A stretch of DNA of 64,000 nucleotides from Thiomicrorhabdus cannonii (GCF_013391695.1 NZ_JACBGH010000009.1:25145-89144), one strand, 5' to 3'; shown: positions 33,763-42,981, counted from the first letter of the stretch. The notes: generated from the sequence alone by a model not told the origin. Made by a program: numbers and translations.

Positions 33763-34596
33763 ATGAACCATCCGAGAACCATACAACAACGCTATTATGG
33801 TCTGTCGGCTTCGGACGGCGACGGCGTGAAATTGACCCGCATTATCGGTCAGCCGCAGCTCAAAAACCTCGACCCGTTTCTAATGCTGGACGCCTTCGGC
33901 ACCGACCGTCCGCAGGATTACATCGGCGGTTTTCCGCCGCATCCGCATCGCGGCTTCGAGACCGTCACCTATCTGCTCGCCGGCCGCATGCGCCACCGCG
34001 ACAGCCAGGGCAACGAAGGGGTGATCGAAGCCGGCGGCGTACAATGGATGACCGCCGGGCGCGGCATTATCCACTCGGAAATGCCAGAGCAGCAGGACGG
34101 CTTGCTGATGGGGTTCCAGCTGTGGGTGAATCTGCCGGCACACGCCAAAATGAGCGAGCCGTCCTATCAGGAATTTCTGCCGCACAAAATCCCCGAAGAA
34201 GTTTGGAACAGCGGCACGCATATAAAGGTCATTGCCGGCCAGACCGCCAAAGGCACGCAAGGCATTATCAAGAACCGTTTTGTCTATCCGACCTATCTGG
34301 ATGTGCAACTGCAAGCGGGCGACACGCTGGAGCAACCGATTCCCGCAGGCCATACCGCATTTATATATGTGCATGAAGGCGCCATCAGCATCGGCGAGGA
34401 GACGCTTTGCGCCAAAGAACTCGGCGTTTTAAGCGACGGCGACGCTGTGCGCATCGCAGCCACCGAAACCAGCCGTTTTCTGCTGGTGGCCGGACAGCCC
34501 CTGAACGAACCGATCGTGCAGCGCGGCCCGTTTGTGATGAACACGCAAGAAGAGATTCAGCAGGCTTTTGACGACTATCAAAACGGGCGCTTTTAG
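33763..34596 (+). CDS. Pirin family protein
   Basis: Bicupin of 277 residues. The metal-binding histidines of the N-terminal cupin are visible in PPHPHRGFETVTYLL and GRGIIHSEMPE; the C-terminal cupin (about 170-270) contains HTAFIYVHEGAISIG. Pirins bind iron; some bacterial members act as quercetin dioxygenases and others bind enzymes of central metabolism, so the function here is open. Divergent from the LysR gene; GGAG lies nine bases before ATG. Confidence 0.92.
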   Translation: MNHPRTIQQRYYGLSASDGDGVKLTRIIGQPQLKNLDPFLMLDAFGTDRPQDYIGGFPPHPHRGFETVTYLLAGRMRHRDSQGNEGVIEAGGVQWMTAGRGIIHSEMPEQQDGLLMGFQLWVNLPAHAKMSEPSYQEFLPHKIPEEVWNSGTHIKVIAGQTAKGTQGIIKNRFVYPTYLDVQLQAGDTLEQPIPAGHTAFIYVHEGAISIGEETLCAKELGVLSDGDAVRIAATETSRFLLVAGQPLNEPIVQRGPFVMNTQEEIQQAFDDYQNGRF

Positions 34597-34736
34597 GCCT
34601 GCCAAAAGACGAAGGCAACAAACAGCGTTCATCCTCATTCAAACGCGAAGCCTTCGTCGCTTTACTTAATATCGGCACAACACCCAAGCAAGATTACCCA
34701 GAAAACCACTATATATAAAAAAATAAAAATATTTCA
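34597..34736. other. Gap after pirin, with a distant inverted repeat
   Basis: GACGAAGGC (34608-34616) and GCCTTCGTC (34650-34658) could form a stem after pirin, with a 33-nt loop and no U tract. The rest is AT-rich, leading into the cold-shock promoter. No gene is seen. Confidence 0.4.
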
Positions 34737-34764
34737 TTGACTTACTGGCGCATCACTGTATAGT
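34737..34764 (+). promoter_or_regulatory. Promoter of the cold-shock gene with long 5' leader
   Basis: -35 TTGACT (34737-34742) and -10 TATAGT (34759-34764) with a 16-base spacer. Transcription would begin near 34771, leaving an untranslated leader of about 140 bases, a length typical of cspA-type mRNAs that refold with temperature. Confidence 0.65.
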
Positions 34765-34913
34765 GGGCGTCAGAAAGAAATACCTTGGTTTACCTGCTCG
34801 TCTTCGTTGTTATTCATAAAGTAATCACCGTTCTCTAGTTTTAAAGTATCAGTCTATTTTTTTCCTCCGCCTATTCAGGCTCTTTTCTTTATCTCTATTT
34901 GAGGATGATTATT

Positions 34914-35123
34914 ATGTCTAACAAAATGACAGGAACCGTTAAGTGGTTCAACGAATCGAAAGGTTTTGGCTTTATTCAACCGGAATCTGGTCCAGATGTG
35001 TTCGCACACTTCAAGGCTATCAGCGGTTCTGGTTTCAAAACCTTGGTTGAAGGCCAGAAAGTGGCATTCAACGTGACAAACGGCCCTAAAGGCCCACAGG
35101 CTGAAGACATCGTTACGCTGTAA
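34914..35123 (+). CDS. CspA-family cold-shock protein
   Basis: A 69-residue single cold-shock domain with RNP1 KGFGFIQ and RNP2-like VFAHF, binding single-stranded RNA/DNA as a chaperone. It starts at ATG 34914 with GAGG nine bases upstream; an in-frame TTG further up is ignored. It is monocistronic, with its own promoter and a strong terminator. Csp proteins are multi-copy in most genomes, so the exact paralogue cannot be named. Confidence 0.95.
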   Translation: MSNKMTGTVKWFNESKGFGFIQPESGPDVFAHFKAISGSGFKTLVEGQKVAFNVTNGPKGPQAEDIVTL

Positions 35124-35151
35124 TTAGCGCCACGCAGTCAGAAGTAGTCAT

Positions 35152-35182
35152 AAAAAAGCGAGATTGATTCTCGCTTTTTTTA
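35152..35182 (+). terminator. Rho-independent terminator after the cold-shock gene
   Basis: AAAAAAGCGAGA-TTGAT-TCTCGCTTTTTTT: an 11-12 bp stem followed by a T run, 28 bases after the stop. The A and T runs make it usable from rsmI too, which converges on it. Confidence 0.9.
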
Positions 35183-35212
35183 TGCCCAAAAAAATGCAAC
35201 AGGAGAGTGCGT

Positions 35213-36118
35213 TTACTCCGACCCCTCTTTCAGGGCAAGCACGCGGTTATAAACCGCCTTTTTCTTCTGACCGCTCAACTCCACCACAATATCGGTAATC
35301 TGCTTGACCGGCAGCTGCTGTTTCAACAAAGCCCCAATCAGCGCGTCGTGTTCGTCTTCGCAAACCGCTTCAGCCACCACATCGCCCATCACCATCAACA
35401 CAAACTCGCCACGCACCTTGTCCGCATGACTCTCAAAATAGGCCACCACCTCCGCCACGCTGCCGGACACAAACTGCTCATAGGTTTTGGTCATTTCGCG
35501 CGCCGCCACCATCTGCCGCTCGCCGCCGAACACCTCGAGCATCGCTTGCAGCGACTCTGTCAGACGGTGCGGTGATTCGTAAAACACCAAGGTACGCGTG
35601 TCGTTTTTGAGGGTTTGCAGCACCTGCAAACGCCTCTGTTTTTTGGCCGGCAGAAAGCCTTCGTAACTGAAACGGTCGGTCGGCAGGCCGGCCGCGCACA
35701 AGGCGGTAATCACCGCCGACGGCCCCGGAATCGGCACCACCTTCACGCCCTGCTGACGCAGCAGCTTCACCAGATGAAAGCCCGGATCGTTGATCAGCGG
35801 CGTCCCCGCATCCGACACCAGCGCGCCGCTTTCTCCGGCCTGGAGTTTTTCCAGCAGTTGCTGGCTGCGCGCCTGCTCGTTATGGTCGTGCAGACTCAAC
35901 AGCGGCTTATTCACCCCCAACGCCTGCAACAGCCTTTGCGTATGACGCGTATCCTCGGCGGCAATCCAGTCCACCGCCCCCAACACCTCCACCGCACGGT
36001 AGGTGATGTCTTTGAGGTTACCGATCGGGGTCGCCACGATATATAAGGTCGCTTTGGAAGTGGCATTGGCCAACCCGGCCTGCTGAGTTTGGTTTACTTG
36101 GGTTTCGGTCACGTTCAA
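35213..36118 (-). CDS. rsmI: RsmI, 16S rRNA 2'-O-methyltransferase (C1402)
   Basis: Tetrapyrrole-methylase-fold enzyme that 2'-O-methylates C1402 of 16S rRNA. It has 301 residues with LYIVATPIGNLKDITYRA, AAEDTRHTQRLL, VSDAGTPLINDPG and PIPGPSAVITAL, the family SAM-binding motifs. The N-terminal extension contains NQTQQAGLAN, encoded by a near-perfect dispersed motif. Divergent from lpoA across 132 bases, the same arrangement as in E. coli. Confidence 0.96.
   Translation of the reverse strand: MNVTETQVNQTQQAGLANATSKATLYIVATPIGNLKDITYRAVEVLGAVDWIAAEDTRHTQRLLQALGVNKPLLSLHDHNEQARSQQLLEKLQAGESGALVSDAGTPLINDPGFHLVKLLRQQGVKVVPIPGPSAVITALCAAGLPTDRFSYEGFLPAKKQRRLQVLQTLKNDTRTLVFYESPHRLTESLQAMLEVFGGERQMVAAREMTKTYEQFVSGSVAEVVAYFESHADKVRGEFVLMVMGDVVAEAVCEDEHDALIGALLKQQLPVKQITDIVVELSGQKKKAVYNRVLALKEGSE
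36073..36084 (-). repeat. Dispersed motif copy 10 (11 of 12)
   Basis: In the rsmI N-terminal extension, sense; core AGCAGGCCGGGT with flank AAACTC. Confidence 0.8.
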
Positions 36119-36250
36119 ACGTCTCTTATTTATGTGTCACTTATCAAAAGGATAGCGACTGCAAATCGCCACCCATCAAGGCCGTTTCACTATATAATCT
36201 TCTGCAAGATTCACTTGCCAAGGCATCGCCTGTTATTAGCCTGTTTCACT

Positions 36251-37912
36251 ATGCAGCCATTCTATAGAAAAACCTCTCCGCGTACTTCGTTAATTGCCGC
36301 CGGGCTCTCATTGGCTTTGAGCGCTGGGATGCTCGCCATGAGCGGTTGCAGCGCACCGCAACCCAAACCGCAGCAGACTGCCGGCGGCGATTTAAGCCTG
36401 CCAAAAACCACCGCCAAATCCGAGCGCGAACAGGCCTTGAAAGCGCTGGAAGCGCAGGTCAACCGCGCCAAAGCGGAAGAGGATTGGAGCGCTTTTGTCA
36501 CGTTGGGTGAAACGCTGTGGCGCGAACTGGACGGCGATGCCGACAATCAGGCGGCAGTGGAATATATGCTGTGGAAAACCCTGCAAACCGCCTTCGATAC
36601 CCCGCAAAAACGCGCCAAAATGCTAGCTGATCCGGTTTTGGCGACGTGGCAGCCGCTGCTGAATGCCAGCGAACAGCCCAATCTGTTTGCCCGCCAAAGC
36701 CTGGCTGATCTGGCCGAGTTCAATCCGCAAGCGATTTACACGCGCCACCTGATTCCGGCACTGCGCGAAGAGCTCAAAACCCCGCCGCAACCCAAACAAA
36801 TCGCCGTGCTGCTGCCGTTCAAAGGCAAATACCACAGCATCAGCCAACAGATTCGTAACGGCCTGCTCAAAGCCTATATGATCTCCAACCGCCAGATCGC
36901 CCTGCGCTTCTACGACACCAGTGATGCCGCACAGACCTGGGCGCGTTACCAGCAGGCCAAGGCCGAAGGCGCCGATTGGGTCATAGGCCCGTTGACCAAA
37001 GAGGCCATTGACGTGCTGGCGCAACATAACGTCAAAGACGTGTTGGCGCTCAACAGTACCGAAAAAGCGCCTTTCTACAGCTTCAACTACCGTTCCGACA
37101 CGGAAGCCTACCAAATTCGCAAACAGCTCGAAGCGCGCGGCTTTGCGCGTATCGGCATTCTCAGCAGCGAAACCAGCCGCGACAGCAGCAACGCCTTTGA
37201 GCTGCGCGCGCAATGGCTCAACAACCCCTCAAACCGTGCCGACCTGGTTCAGTATCCGTTGAAAAACCCCAATCTGCGCCAGGCGCTCGGGCAGTTGATT
37301 CACGAAGAGGAGAGCGAGGCGCGCTACAACAACCTGCGCTGGCTGCTCGGTGCCAAACCCGAATTCTTCCCGCGCATCCGCCAGGATTTGCAGGCGATTG
37401 TGCTGATGGGTAACGCCGAGCAGGTAGCGGTATTCCACCCGCAGTTCGAGTTCTTCCAACTCAAACTGCCGGTCTATGCCACCGCCAACCTCACCCCGGC
37501 CAACCTGCAGGCCATCAAAGCCAACCGCGACCTGAGTGACGTGGTGTTTCCGACCATTCCGGCGATTTTCACGGCGCACGCCTTGGAAACCCCGCTGGAA
37601 GCCTTTGGCTGGGACAGCTTCCTGATTTCGACGCAACTGGCCAATCTTGCGCCCAACCTCTGCCTGACCAGCGGACAGAGCGGCATTCTCTACAAAGACG
37701 GCCTGCAAATCGACAAAAAGCTCATCTGGGCGCACTACAATAAAAACGGCCAACTGGTGCGCTGGGTACCGCCGGTTGTCATTCCCGCCGCGACAGTGCC
37801 GCTAACGGATACGGACCTGACTCCCCAGGACAACAACGTCGAATCCGGCGCGGCGCCAGCAGACGGTTCGACCGATCTCGATCCCGCCTCTTTAGGACGT
37901 CAGCGCGACTAG
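36251..37912 (+). CDS. lpoA: LpoA, outer-membrane activator of PBP1a (LppC family)
   Basis: Outer-membrane lipoprotein that reaches through the periplasm to activate PBP1a. The signal peptide ends at the lipobox LAMSGC. An N-terminal helical TPR-like part (about 60-175) precedes a C-terminal periplasmic-binding-protein-like domain (about 180-510: IAVLLPFKGKYHSISQQIRNG, VIGPLTKEAIDVL). The 553 residues run from the ATG at 36251; upstream codons in the same frame are not LpoA. yraN follows 19 bases later, as in E. coli. Confidence 0.94.
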   Translation: MQPFYRKTSPRTSLIAAGLSLALSAGMLAMSGCSAPQPKPQQTAGGDLSLPKTTAKSEREQALKALEAQVNRAKAEEDWSAFVTLGETLWRELDGDADNQAAVEYMLWKTLQTAFDTPQKRAKMLADPVLATWQPLLNASEQPNLFARQSLADLAEFNPQAIYTRHLIPALREELKTPPQPKQIAVLLPFKGKYHSISQQIRNGLLKAYMISNRQIALRFYDTSDAAQTWARYQQAKAEGADWVIGPLTKEAIDVLAQHNVKDVLALNSTEKAPFYSFNYRSDTEAYQIRKQLEARGFARIGILSSETSRDSSNAFELRAQWLNNPSNRADLVQYPLKNPNLRQALGQLIHEEESEARYNNLRWLLGAKPEFFPRIRQDLQAIVLMGNAEQVAVFHPQFEFFQLKLPVYATANLTPANLQAIKANRDLSDVVFPTIPAIFTAHALETPLEAFGWDSFLISTQLANLAPNLCLTSGQSGILYKDGLQIDKKLIWAHYNKNGQLVRWVPPVVIPAATVPLTDTDLTPQDNNVESGAAPADGSTDLDPASLGRQRD

Positions 37913-37931
37913 AACCGCGCAGGAACCCGCC

Positions 37932-38315
37932 ATGCAGCGCACCTTACGCGGTCTCAAAAACAAACTCTTCGGCCACGCCAAAGAGCAGGACGCGGCGAAG
38001 TGGCTGCAACAGCGCGGCTTTGAAATCGTCGCGCAAAACTACCGCTTCAACAAAGCCGAAATCGATCTGATCGGCTTGCATAACACCGAGCAACGTCTGG
38101 TGTTTTTCGAGGTCAAATACCGTCAAAACGCCGATTACGGCCACCCGGCCGAACAGCTCAGCGCCGCCCAGCAAGCCCGCATCCGTCTGGCGGCGCAACA
38201 TTTCCTGCTGACCCACCCACACTATGCGGATTACAGCATGCAGTTCGACCTGCTGGCCTATAGCGACGACATTCTCGAACCGCAGCATATCGAAAACGCC
38301 TTTGGCTTTTTCTAA
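37932..38315 (+). CDS. yraN: YraN family protein (UPF0102, predicted endonuclease fold)
   Basis: A 127-residue protein with the PD-(D/E)XK-like core of the family: GFEIVAQNYRFNKAEIDLIGL and LVFFEVKYRQN, ending in YSMQFDLLAY. The restriction-nuclease fold suggests a Holliday-junction or DNA-processing role, but function is not established. It is placed directly after lpoA, the conserved context. Confidence 0.93.
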   Translation: MQRTLRGLKNKLFGHAKEQDAAKWLQQRGFEIVAQNYRFNKAEIDLIGLHNTEQRLVFFEVKYRQNADYGHPAEQLSAAQQARIRLAAQHFLLTHPHYADYSMQFDLLAYSDDILEPQHIENAFGFF

Positions 38316-38335
38316 CCTCCTCGAGCCATTTTCAG

Positions 38336-38764
38336 ATGAGTGCCTATCTTTCGCTGTTTGCCGTTTCCTTTATCGCCGCCACACTGCTGCCGGCCGGCTC
38401 GGAAGTGCTGCTCGGCAGCTTGCTGCTGGAAGGTTATGAACCCTGGGCACTCTGGGCCTGGGCAACGGCAGGCAATACACTCGGCGCGGCGGTCAATTAC
38501 GGCCTCGGGCGCTATCTGCTGCATTTTCAACACCGCCGCTGGTTTCCCTTTAAAGCCGATACTCTGCACAAAAGCCAGAGCTGGTTCAATAAATACGGCG
38601 TATGGAGCCTGCTGTTTTCGTGGATGCCGCTGTTTGGCGATGCCTTGACCTTTATCGCCGGCATGATGCGCGTTAATTTCGGGCTGTTTGTGCTGCTGAC
38701 GTTTATCGGCAAAGGCGTGCGTTATGCGGTGTTGGTGGGCTTAGTGGATTGGTTTGCAGCCTGA
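38336..38764 (+). CDS. yqaA: YqaA family membrane protein (DedA/VTT superfamily)
   Basis: A 142-residue inner-membrane protein with about four hydrophobic stretches. The conserved LLPAGSEVLLG and TLGAAVNYGLGRYL near the N-terminus and FNKYGVWSLLFSWMPLFGDALTFIAG in the middle identify the YqaA branch of the DedA superfamily, proposed to move or flip lipids. It follows yraN by 20 bases, so it is likely cotranscribed with lpoA-yraN. Confidence 0.9.
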   Translation: MSAYLSLFAVSFIAATLLPAGSEVLLGSLLLEGYEPWALWAWATAGNTLGAAVNYGLGRYLLHFQHRRWFPFKADTLHKSQSWFNKYGVWSLLFSWMPLFGDALTFIAGMMRVNFGLFVLLTFIGKGVRYAVLVGLVDWFAA

Positions 38765-38783
38765 AAACCGGTTAAAAAAACTC

Positions 38784-38795
38784 AACAGGCCGGGT
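38784..38795 (+). repeat. Dispersed motif copy 11 (perfect, full length)
   Basis: Intergenic between yqaA and ppsA, just before the CACAGAG inverted repeat; flank AAAAAAACTC. Confidence 0.95.
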
Positions 38796-38800
38796 GATTT

Positions 38801-38884
38801 GAACCACCGAGACACAGAGACGCAGAGACGCAGAGAAAAAGCAGTTGTTTAAAAACTCTGTGTCTCTGTGCCTCTGTGGTTAAA
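38801..38884. repeat. Inverted repeat of CACAGAG/CTCTGTG units
   Basis: A left arm of GACACAGAGACGCAGAG units after GAACCACC mirrors a right arm of CTCTGTGTCTCTGTG ending CTCTGTGGTTAAA, giving an imperfect palindrome of about 80 bases. It lies in the convergent yqaA/ppsA gap, directly after a full-length dispersed motif, and could fold as a terminator for both genes. Confidence 0.8.
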
Positions 38885-38899
38885 AGAGTTATTCAAAAG

Positions 38900-38908
38900 T
38901 TATCCACA
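38900..38908 (+). promoter_or_regulatory. Single DnaA-box match
   Basis: TTATCCACA is the exact consensus DnaA box, downstream of the ppsA stop. It is isolated, so it may be chance or a DnaA-titration site. Confidence 0.3.
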
Positions 38909-38934
38909 GGCTTGCGGGGCGTTTTAACGGGCTT

Positions 38935-41373
38935 TCAACCTTTTTTCGTGGATAACTTGGCAACCTTGGCTTCGGCCTGCAAAATCAACGGCAGGGTTTT
39001 CAAGACCGAATCGGGATTCAGGCTCATGGCGTCAATACCGATTTCAACGAGGAACTCCGCAAACTCCGGATAGTCCGACGGCGCCTGACCGCACAGGCTG
39101 ATGTGCTTGCCGTTGCGGTGCGCGCCTTCCACCGCCATCCTGACCATTTTCTTGACACCGGCATCGCGCTCGTCATAGTCAAACGCGACCTTTTCCGAAT
39201 CGCGGTCGACCCCCAGCACCAGCTGCGTCAGGTCATTGGTGCCGATGGAGAAACCATCGAAGTATTCGGAGAACTCGTCGATCAGCAGCACGTTATTGGG
39301 AATCTCCACCATCATATACACCTGCAGCCCATTAACGCCGCGCACCAGGCCGTTTTCCGCCAGGGTTTCGATGACATGCTTGGCCTCCTCCACGCGGCGG
39401 CAGAACGGAATCATGATAATCACGTTATCCAACCCCATGACCTCGCGCACCCGCTTGATCGCCTGACACTCCAACGCAAAAGCGGCTTTGTAATCGACAT
39501 CGTTGTAACGCGACGCCCCGCGGAAACCGAGCATCGGGTTTTCCTCGTGCGGTTCAAAATCCTGCCCGCCGATCAGCGAGGCGTATTCGTTGGATTTGAA
39601 ATCCGACAGACGCATCACCACCGGCTTCGGATAAAATCCGGCGGCGATGGTGCCGACCCCTTCGGCGAGCTTCTGCACAAAGTAATCCGATCCCGAGGCA
39701 AACCCCTGCGTCAACTGCGCAATCTGTTCGCGTACCGCGTCATCTTTGACCTTTTGCGGATGCAACAACGCCTGCGGATGCACCTGAATATGGTTATTGA
39801 TAATGAACTCCATACGCGCCAGGCCGATGCCGGCGTTGGGAATGAAACTCAAATCAAACGCCAGTTCGGGATTGCCCAGATTCATCAAGATTTCTGTCTT
39901 GGGCTGCTGCAAAGTCCCCAGATCCACTTCGGCCACGCGGTAACCGATCTCCCCGGCATAGACCCGCCCTTCGTCGCCTTCGGCACAGGAAACCGTCAAC
40001 CACTGGCCGTTCTGGATCAGTTCGGTGCCCTTGCCGGTTCCGACCACGGCGGGGATGCCCAGTTCGCGCGCGATAATCGCCGCATGACAGGTGCGGCCGC
40101 CGCGATTGGTAATCAGGGCGGCGGCGCGTTTCATGACCGGTTCCCAGTCCGGCGTGGTGATGTCGGAAATCAGGATTTCGCCGTCCTCGAACTCGTGCAG
40201 AAATTCCACCGAGGAGATCACCCGCGCCTTGCCGCTGGCAATCTTGCCGCCCACCGAACGCCCGGTGACAAGCGGTGCCGGCGGCGTCTGCGTGAGTTCA
40301 TAACGCGCTAGAATCGCACCCGTGCGCTGCGAAGCGACGGTTTCCGGACGCGCCTGCACCACAAACAGCTCGCCGGTGACGCCGTCTTTGGCCCACTCCA
40401 TATCCATCGGTTTTCGATAACCGGCTTTGGCGCTGTAGTAGTCCTCTATCTTGATGGCGTAGTCCGCCAGTTTCACCGCCTCCTGGTCGCTGATGCAGAA
40501 CTGTTTGCGCTCCGCCTGCGAGGTCGGCACATTGTGGATCGGCGCGCGGCGGTTGCTGTCGGTGGCATAGACCATCTTGATTTTTTTGGCGCCGAGATGG
40601 CGTTTAAGTACGCTGCGGAAGCCTTTTTTGAAGGTGGGCTTGTGCACATAGAATTCGTCGGGATCGACCGCGCCCTGCACCACGTTTTCGCCCAAACCGT
40701 AGGCGCCGGTAACCATCACCACATCCTCAAAGCCGGTTTCGGTATCGATGGAGAACATGACCCCGGAGGCGGCGATGTCGGAGCGCACCATAATCTGCAC
40801 GCCGATGGAGAGCGCGATCTCGAAATGGTCAAAGCCCTGGTCGATGCGGTAGTGGATGGCACGGTCGGTGAACAGACTGGCAAAGCAGTGGCGGCAGGCG
40901 TCCACATAGGCGCTCAGGCCGGAGATATTCAGATAGGTGTCCTGCTGGCCGGCAAAACTGGCGGTGGGCAGATCCTCCGCCGTGGCCGAACTGCGTACCG
41001 CCAGCGAGGCCGGCGCACCGTGCGATGCCAGCAGCTCCTCGTAGGCGCGCACCATCTCGGCATAGAGTGTTTCGGGCAGTTTGGCGCTGTAAATCAGCTC
41101 GCGCGCCTGCGCGCCGCGGCGTTGCAGATCCTGGGTATCGTCTTCGTTCAAATCGTCCAGAATCTGGTGCAGCCTCGGCCAGAGGTTGTTCTCGTCGAGA
41201 ATCGCGCGATAGGCCGCGGCGGTAATCGCAAACCCGTTGGGCACCGGCACGCCCTGCGGCACCAGACTCTGGTACATCTCCCCCAAGGAGGCGTTTTTGC
41301 CGCCCACCAGCGGAATATCCTCGATAGTCAGCGAATCAAAAAAGCGGATAAAGGTGTAAGCGGCTGTGGTCAT
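38935..41373 (-). CDS. ppsA: PpsA, phosphoenolpyruvate synthase
   Basis: Converts pyruvate plus ATP to phosphoenolpyruvate, AMP and phosphate, feeding gluconeogenesis. It has 812 residues, E. coli-like. Domains in order: N-terminal ATP-binding domain (GGKNASLGEM, VRSSATAEDLPTASFAGQQDTYLN), the phosphohistidine domain with GGRTCHAAIIARELGIPAVVG (His is the phosphorylated residue), and a C-terminal PEP/pyruvate barrel with the catalytic cysteine in SLCGQAPSDYPEF. TGGAGG eight bases upstream supports the ATG at 41373. Confidence 0.97.
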   Translation of the reverse strand: MTTAAYTFIRFFDSLTIEDIPLVGGKNASLGEMYQSLVPQGVPVPNGFAITAAAYRAILDENNLWPRLHQILDDLNEDDTQDLQRRGAQARELIYSAKLPETLYAEMVRAYEELLASHGAPASLAVRSSATAEDLPTASFAGQQDTYLNISGLSAYVDACRHCFASLFTDRAIHYRIDQGFDHFEIALSIGVQIMVRSDIAASGVMFSIDTETGFEDVVMVTGAYGLGENVVQGAVDPDEFYVHKPTFKKGFRSVLKRHLGAKKIKMVYATDSNRRAPIHNVPTSQAERKQFCISDQEAVKLADYAIKIEDYYSAKAGYRKPMDMEWAKDGVTGELFVVQARPETVASQRTGAILARYELTQTPPAPLVTGRSVGGKIASGKARVISSVEFLHEFEDGEILISDITTPDWEPVMKRAAALITNRGGRTCHAAIIARELGIPAVVGTGKGTELIQNGQWLTVSCAEGDEGRVYAGEIGYRVAEVDLGTLQQPKTEILMNLGNPELAFDLSFIPNAGIGLARMEFIINNHIQVHPQALLHPQKVKDDAVREQIAQLTQGFASGSDYFVQKLAEGVGTIAAGFYPKPVVMRLSDFKSNEYASLIGGQDFEPHEENPMLGFRGASRYNDVDYKAAFALECQAIKRVREVMGLDNVIIMIPFCRRVEEAKHVIETLAENGLVRGVNGLQVYMMVEIPNNVLLIDEFSEYFDGFSIGTNDLTQLVLGVDRDSEKVAFDYDERDAGVKKMVRMAVEGAHRNGKHISLCGQAPSDYPEFAEFLVEIGIDAMSLNPDSVLKTLPLILQAEAKVAKLSTKKG

Positions 41374-41775
41374 AGTGTCCTCCAAGGATTAAGCGTCAAA
41401 CTCTGGCTGTTGTAACCCAGGCCCAAACTGAATCAAGCTTACGCTACCTTGCGGTTAATAACCAGCCATACCCGGCCTGTTGAGTTTTTAAAATCGCCAC
41501 AAACTGCCGCAAACTTGATTGTGCTCAAAAGGCATCTGCTTCACCCTCCGCCCGGCAGCGTAAAAAGCGGATAAAAAATGTGATTTTTTTAGGCTAAAAA
41601 TGCAAATAAAACTTTTGCTTTTCAATGAATTTGTTTACAGTTCGCATTTAATAAAAGTGTCATTTTCTCCCAAACCAACGACGGCCCAGAGAAAGCGTTG
41701 CCCTTCGTTTAGCAGGCACGCTTTTGGCACGCGCTTCACAGGTTTAAATGCAGATTTCTGGAAGGATTGAATATC
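41374..41775. other. Promoter region between divergent ppsA and potF
   Basis: About 400 bases with no credible gene. It holds one full-length dispersed motif (41470) and a long AT-rich run (about 41570-41660) likely to contain the potF promoter. I could not fix convincing -35/-10 pairs for either gene. Confidence 0.5.
41470..41481 (-). repeat. Dispersed motif copy 12 (perfect, full length)
   Basis: Intergenic, about 97 bases upstream of the ppsA start codon. Confidence 0.95.
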
Positions 41776-42882
41776 ATGACAAACTGGTCACTTCGTTTTA
41801 ACATCTTGGCGGCCGCTCTGACTTTGGGCTTAAGCGGCGTTAATGCCCAAGCGCAGGAGACGGTACACGTCTATAACTGGTCCGACTATATCGCGCCGGA
41901 CACCATCGCCAATTTCGAAAAAGCCTCCGGCATCAAAGTGGTGTATGACGTTTACGACTCCAACGAAGTGCTCGAAGCTAAACTGCTGGCCGGTAAAAGC
42001 GGCTACGACCTCGCCTTTCCGACCGCGCGTCCGTTTATCGACCGCCATATCCGCGCCGGCCTGTATCAGCAGCTCGACAAAAGCCAGCTGAACAACTACG
42101 CCAATCTGGATAAACAGATTCTTGAATCCCTGAACGACATCGACCCGAACAACGCCTACGCGGTCCCTTATATGTGGGGCACCACCGGCATCGGCATCAA
42201 TGTCAAAAAGGTCAAGGAAATCCTCGGCGACGAGATGCCGCTGGACAGCTGGAGCCTGATTTTCGACCCTAAAATCGCCCAAAAACTCGCCGGCTGCGGC
42301 ATCTCTTTAATGGATGACGCCACCGAAGTCTTTGCCGCCGCGCACGCCTACAAAGGCGAAGCCAATGACGATTACACCAAAGGCGGCATCGCCGCTGCGA
42401 CCGACACCATCACTGCGGTGCGCCCGTATATACGCTATTTCCACTCGTCGCAATACATTAATGACCTTGCCAACGGCGATGTGTGTGTGGCGCACGGTTA
42501 TTCCGGCGACATCCTGCAGGCGCGCGACCGTGCGATGGAAGCCAAGAACGGCGTCGAAGTGGCCTACTTTGCCCCCAAAGAAGGCGCCGTAGTCTGGACC
42601 GACGTGATGGTGATTCCGGCCGATGCACCGAATCCGAAAGCGGCGCACGCCTTTATCAACTACCTGCTGGAACCCAAGGTGATTGCCGAGATTTCCAACA
42701 CGGTGGCTTACGCCAACGCCAATAGCGCCGCCACTCCGCTGGTTGACGAGGCGGTGCGCAATGATCAGGGCATCTACCCGCCCGAAGCCACGCGCGCCAA
42801 CTTCATGGTATTGAAAACCCCAAGCGACAAGCAGGCACGTAATATTAACCGTGCGTGGACGCGCATTAAAACAGGCCAGTAA
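41776..42882 (+). CDS. potF: Putrescine-binding periplasmic protein (PotF)
   Basis: Periplasmic polyamine receptor with a signal peptide (through GVNAQA) and about 368 residues, close to E. coli PotF (370). VHVYNWSDYIAPDTI, the YDLAFPTARPFIDR segment, PYMWGTTGIGIN and AYANANSAATPLV are family signatures. Putrescine is favoured over spermidine because length and operon order match potFGHI. ATG 41776 has AAGGA upstream. A strong hairpin separates it from potG, which may let it be made in excess, as is common for binding proteins. Confidence 0.93.
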   Translation: MTNWSLRFNILAAALTLGLSGVNAQAQETVHVYNWSDYIAPDTIANFEKASGIKVVYDVYDSNEVLEAKLLAGKSGYDLAFPTARPFIDRHIRAGLYQQLDKSQLNNYANLDKQILESLNDIDPNNAYAVPYMWGTTGIGINVKKVKEILGDEMPLDSWSLIFDPKIAQKLAGCGISLMDDATEVFAAAHAYKGEANDDYTKGGIAAATDTITAVRPYIRYFHSSQYINDLANGDVCVAHGYSGDILQARDRAMEAKNGVEVAYFAPKEGAVVWTDVMVIPADAPNPKAAHAFINYLLEPKVIAEISNTVAYANANSAATPLVDEAVRNDQGIYPPEATRANFMVLKTPSDKQARNINRAWTRIKTGQ

Positions 42883-42924
42883 AGTTTGAGTAAAAACGCT
42901 TGAGAGCAACCAAATTCTTTGTTA

Positions 42925-42981
42925 AAAATCGGCTAAAAATACTCATTTACTTCGTGTAAACTCCGCTTTTTAGCCGATTTT
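42925..42981 (+). terminator. Nested hairpin between potF and potG (attenuator or mRNA stabiliser)
   Basis: AAAATCGGCTAAAAA (42925-42939) and TTTTTAGCCGATTTT (42967-42981) are perfect 15-base inverted copies. Inside the loop TTTAC-TTCGT-GTAAA makes a second small hairpin. The right arm ends in TTTT, so partial termination is possible. Confidence 0.7.

Noticed and set aside
38900..38908. Replication origin suggested by TTATCCACA
   Set aside because: A single DnaA box without a cluster, AT-rich unwinding element or dnaA/gyrB neighbours is not an origin.
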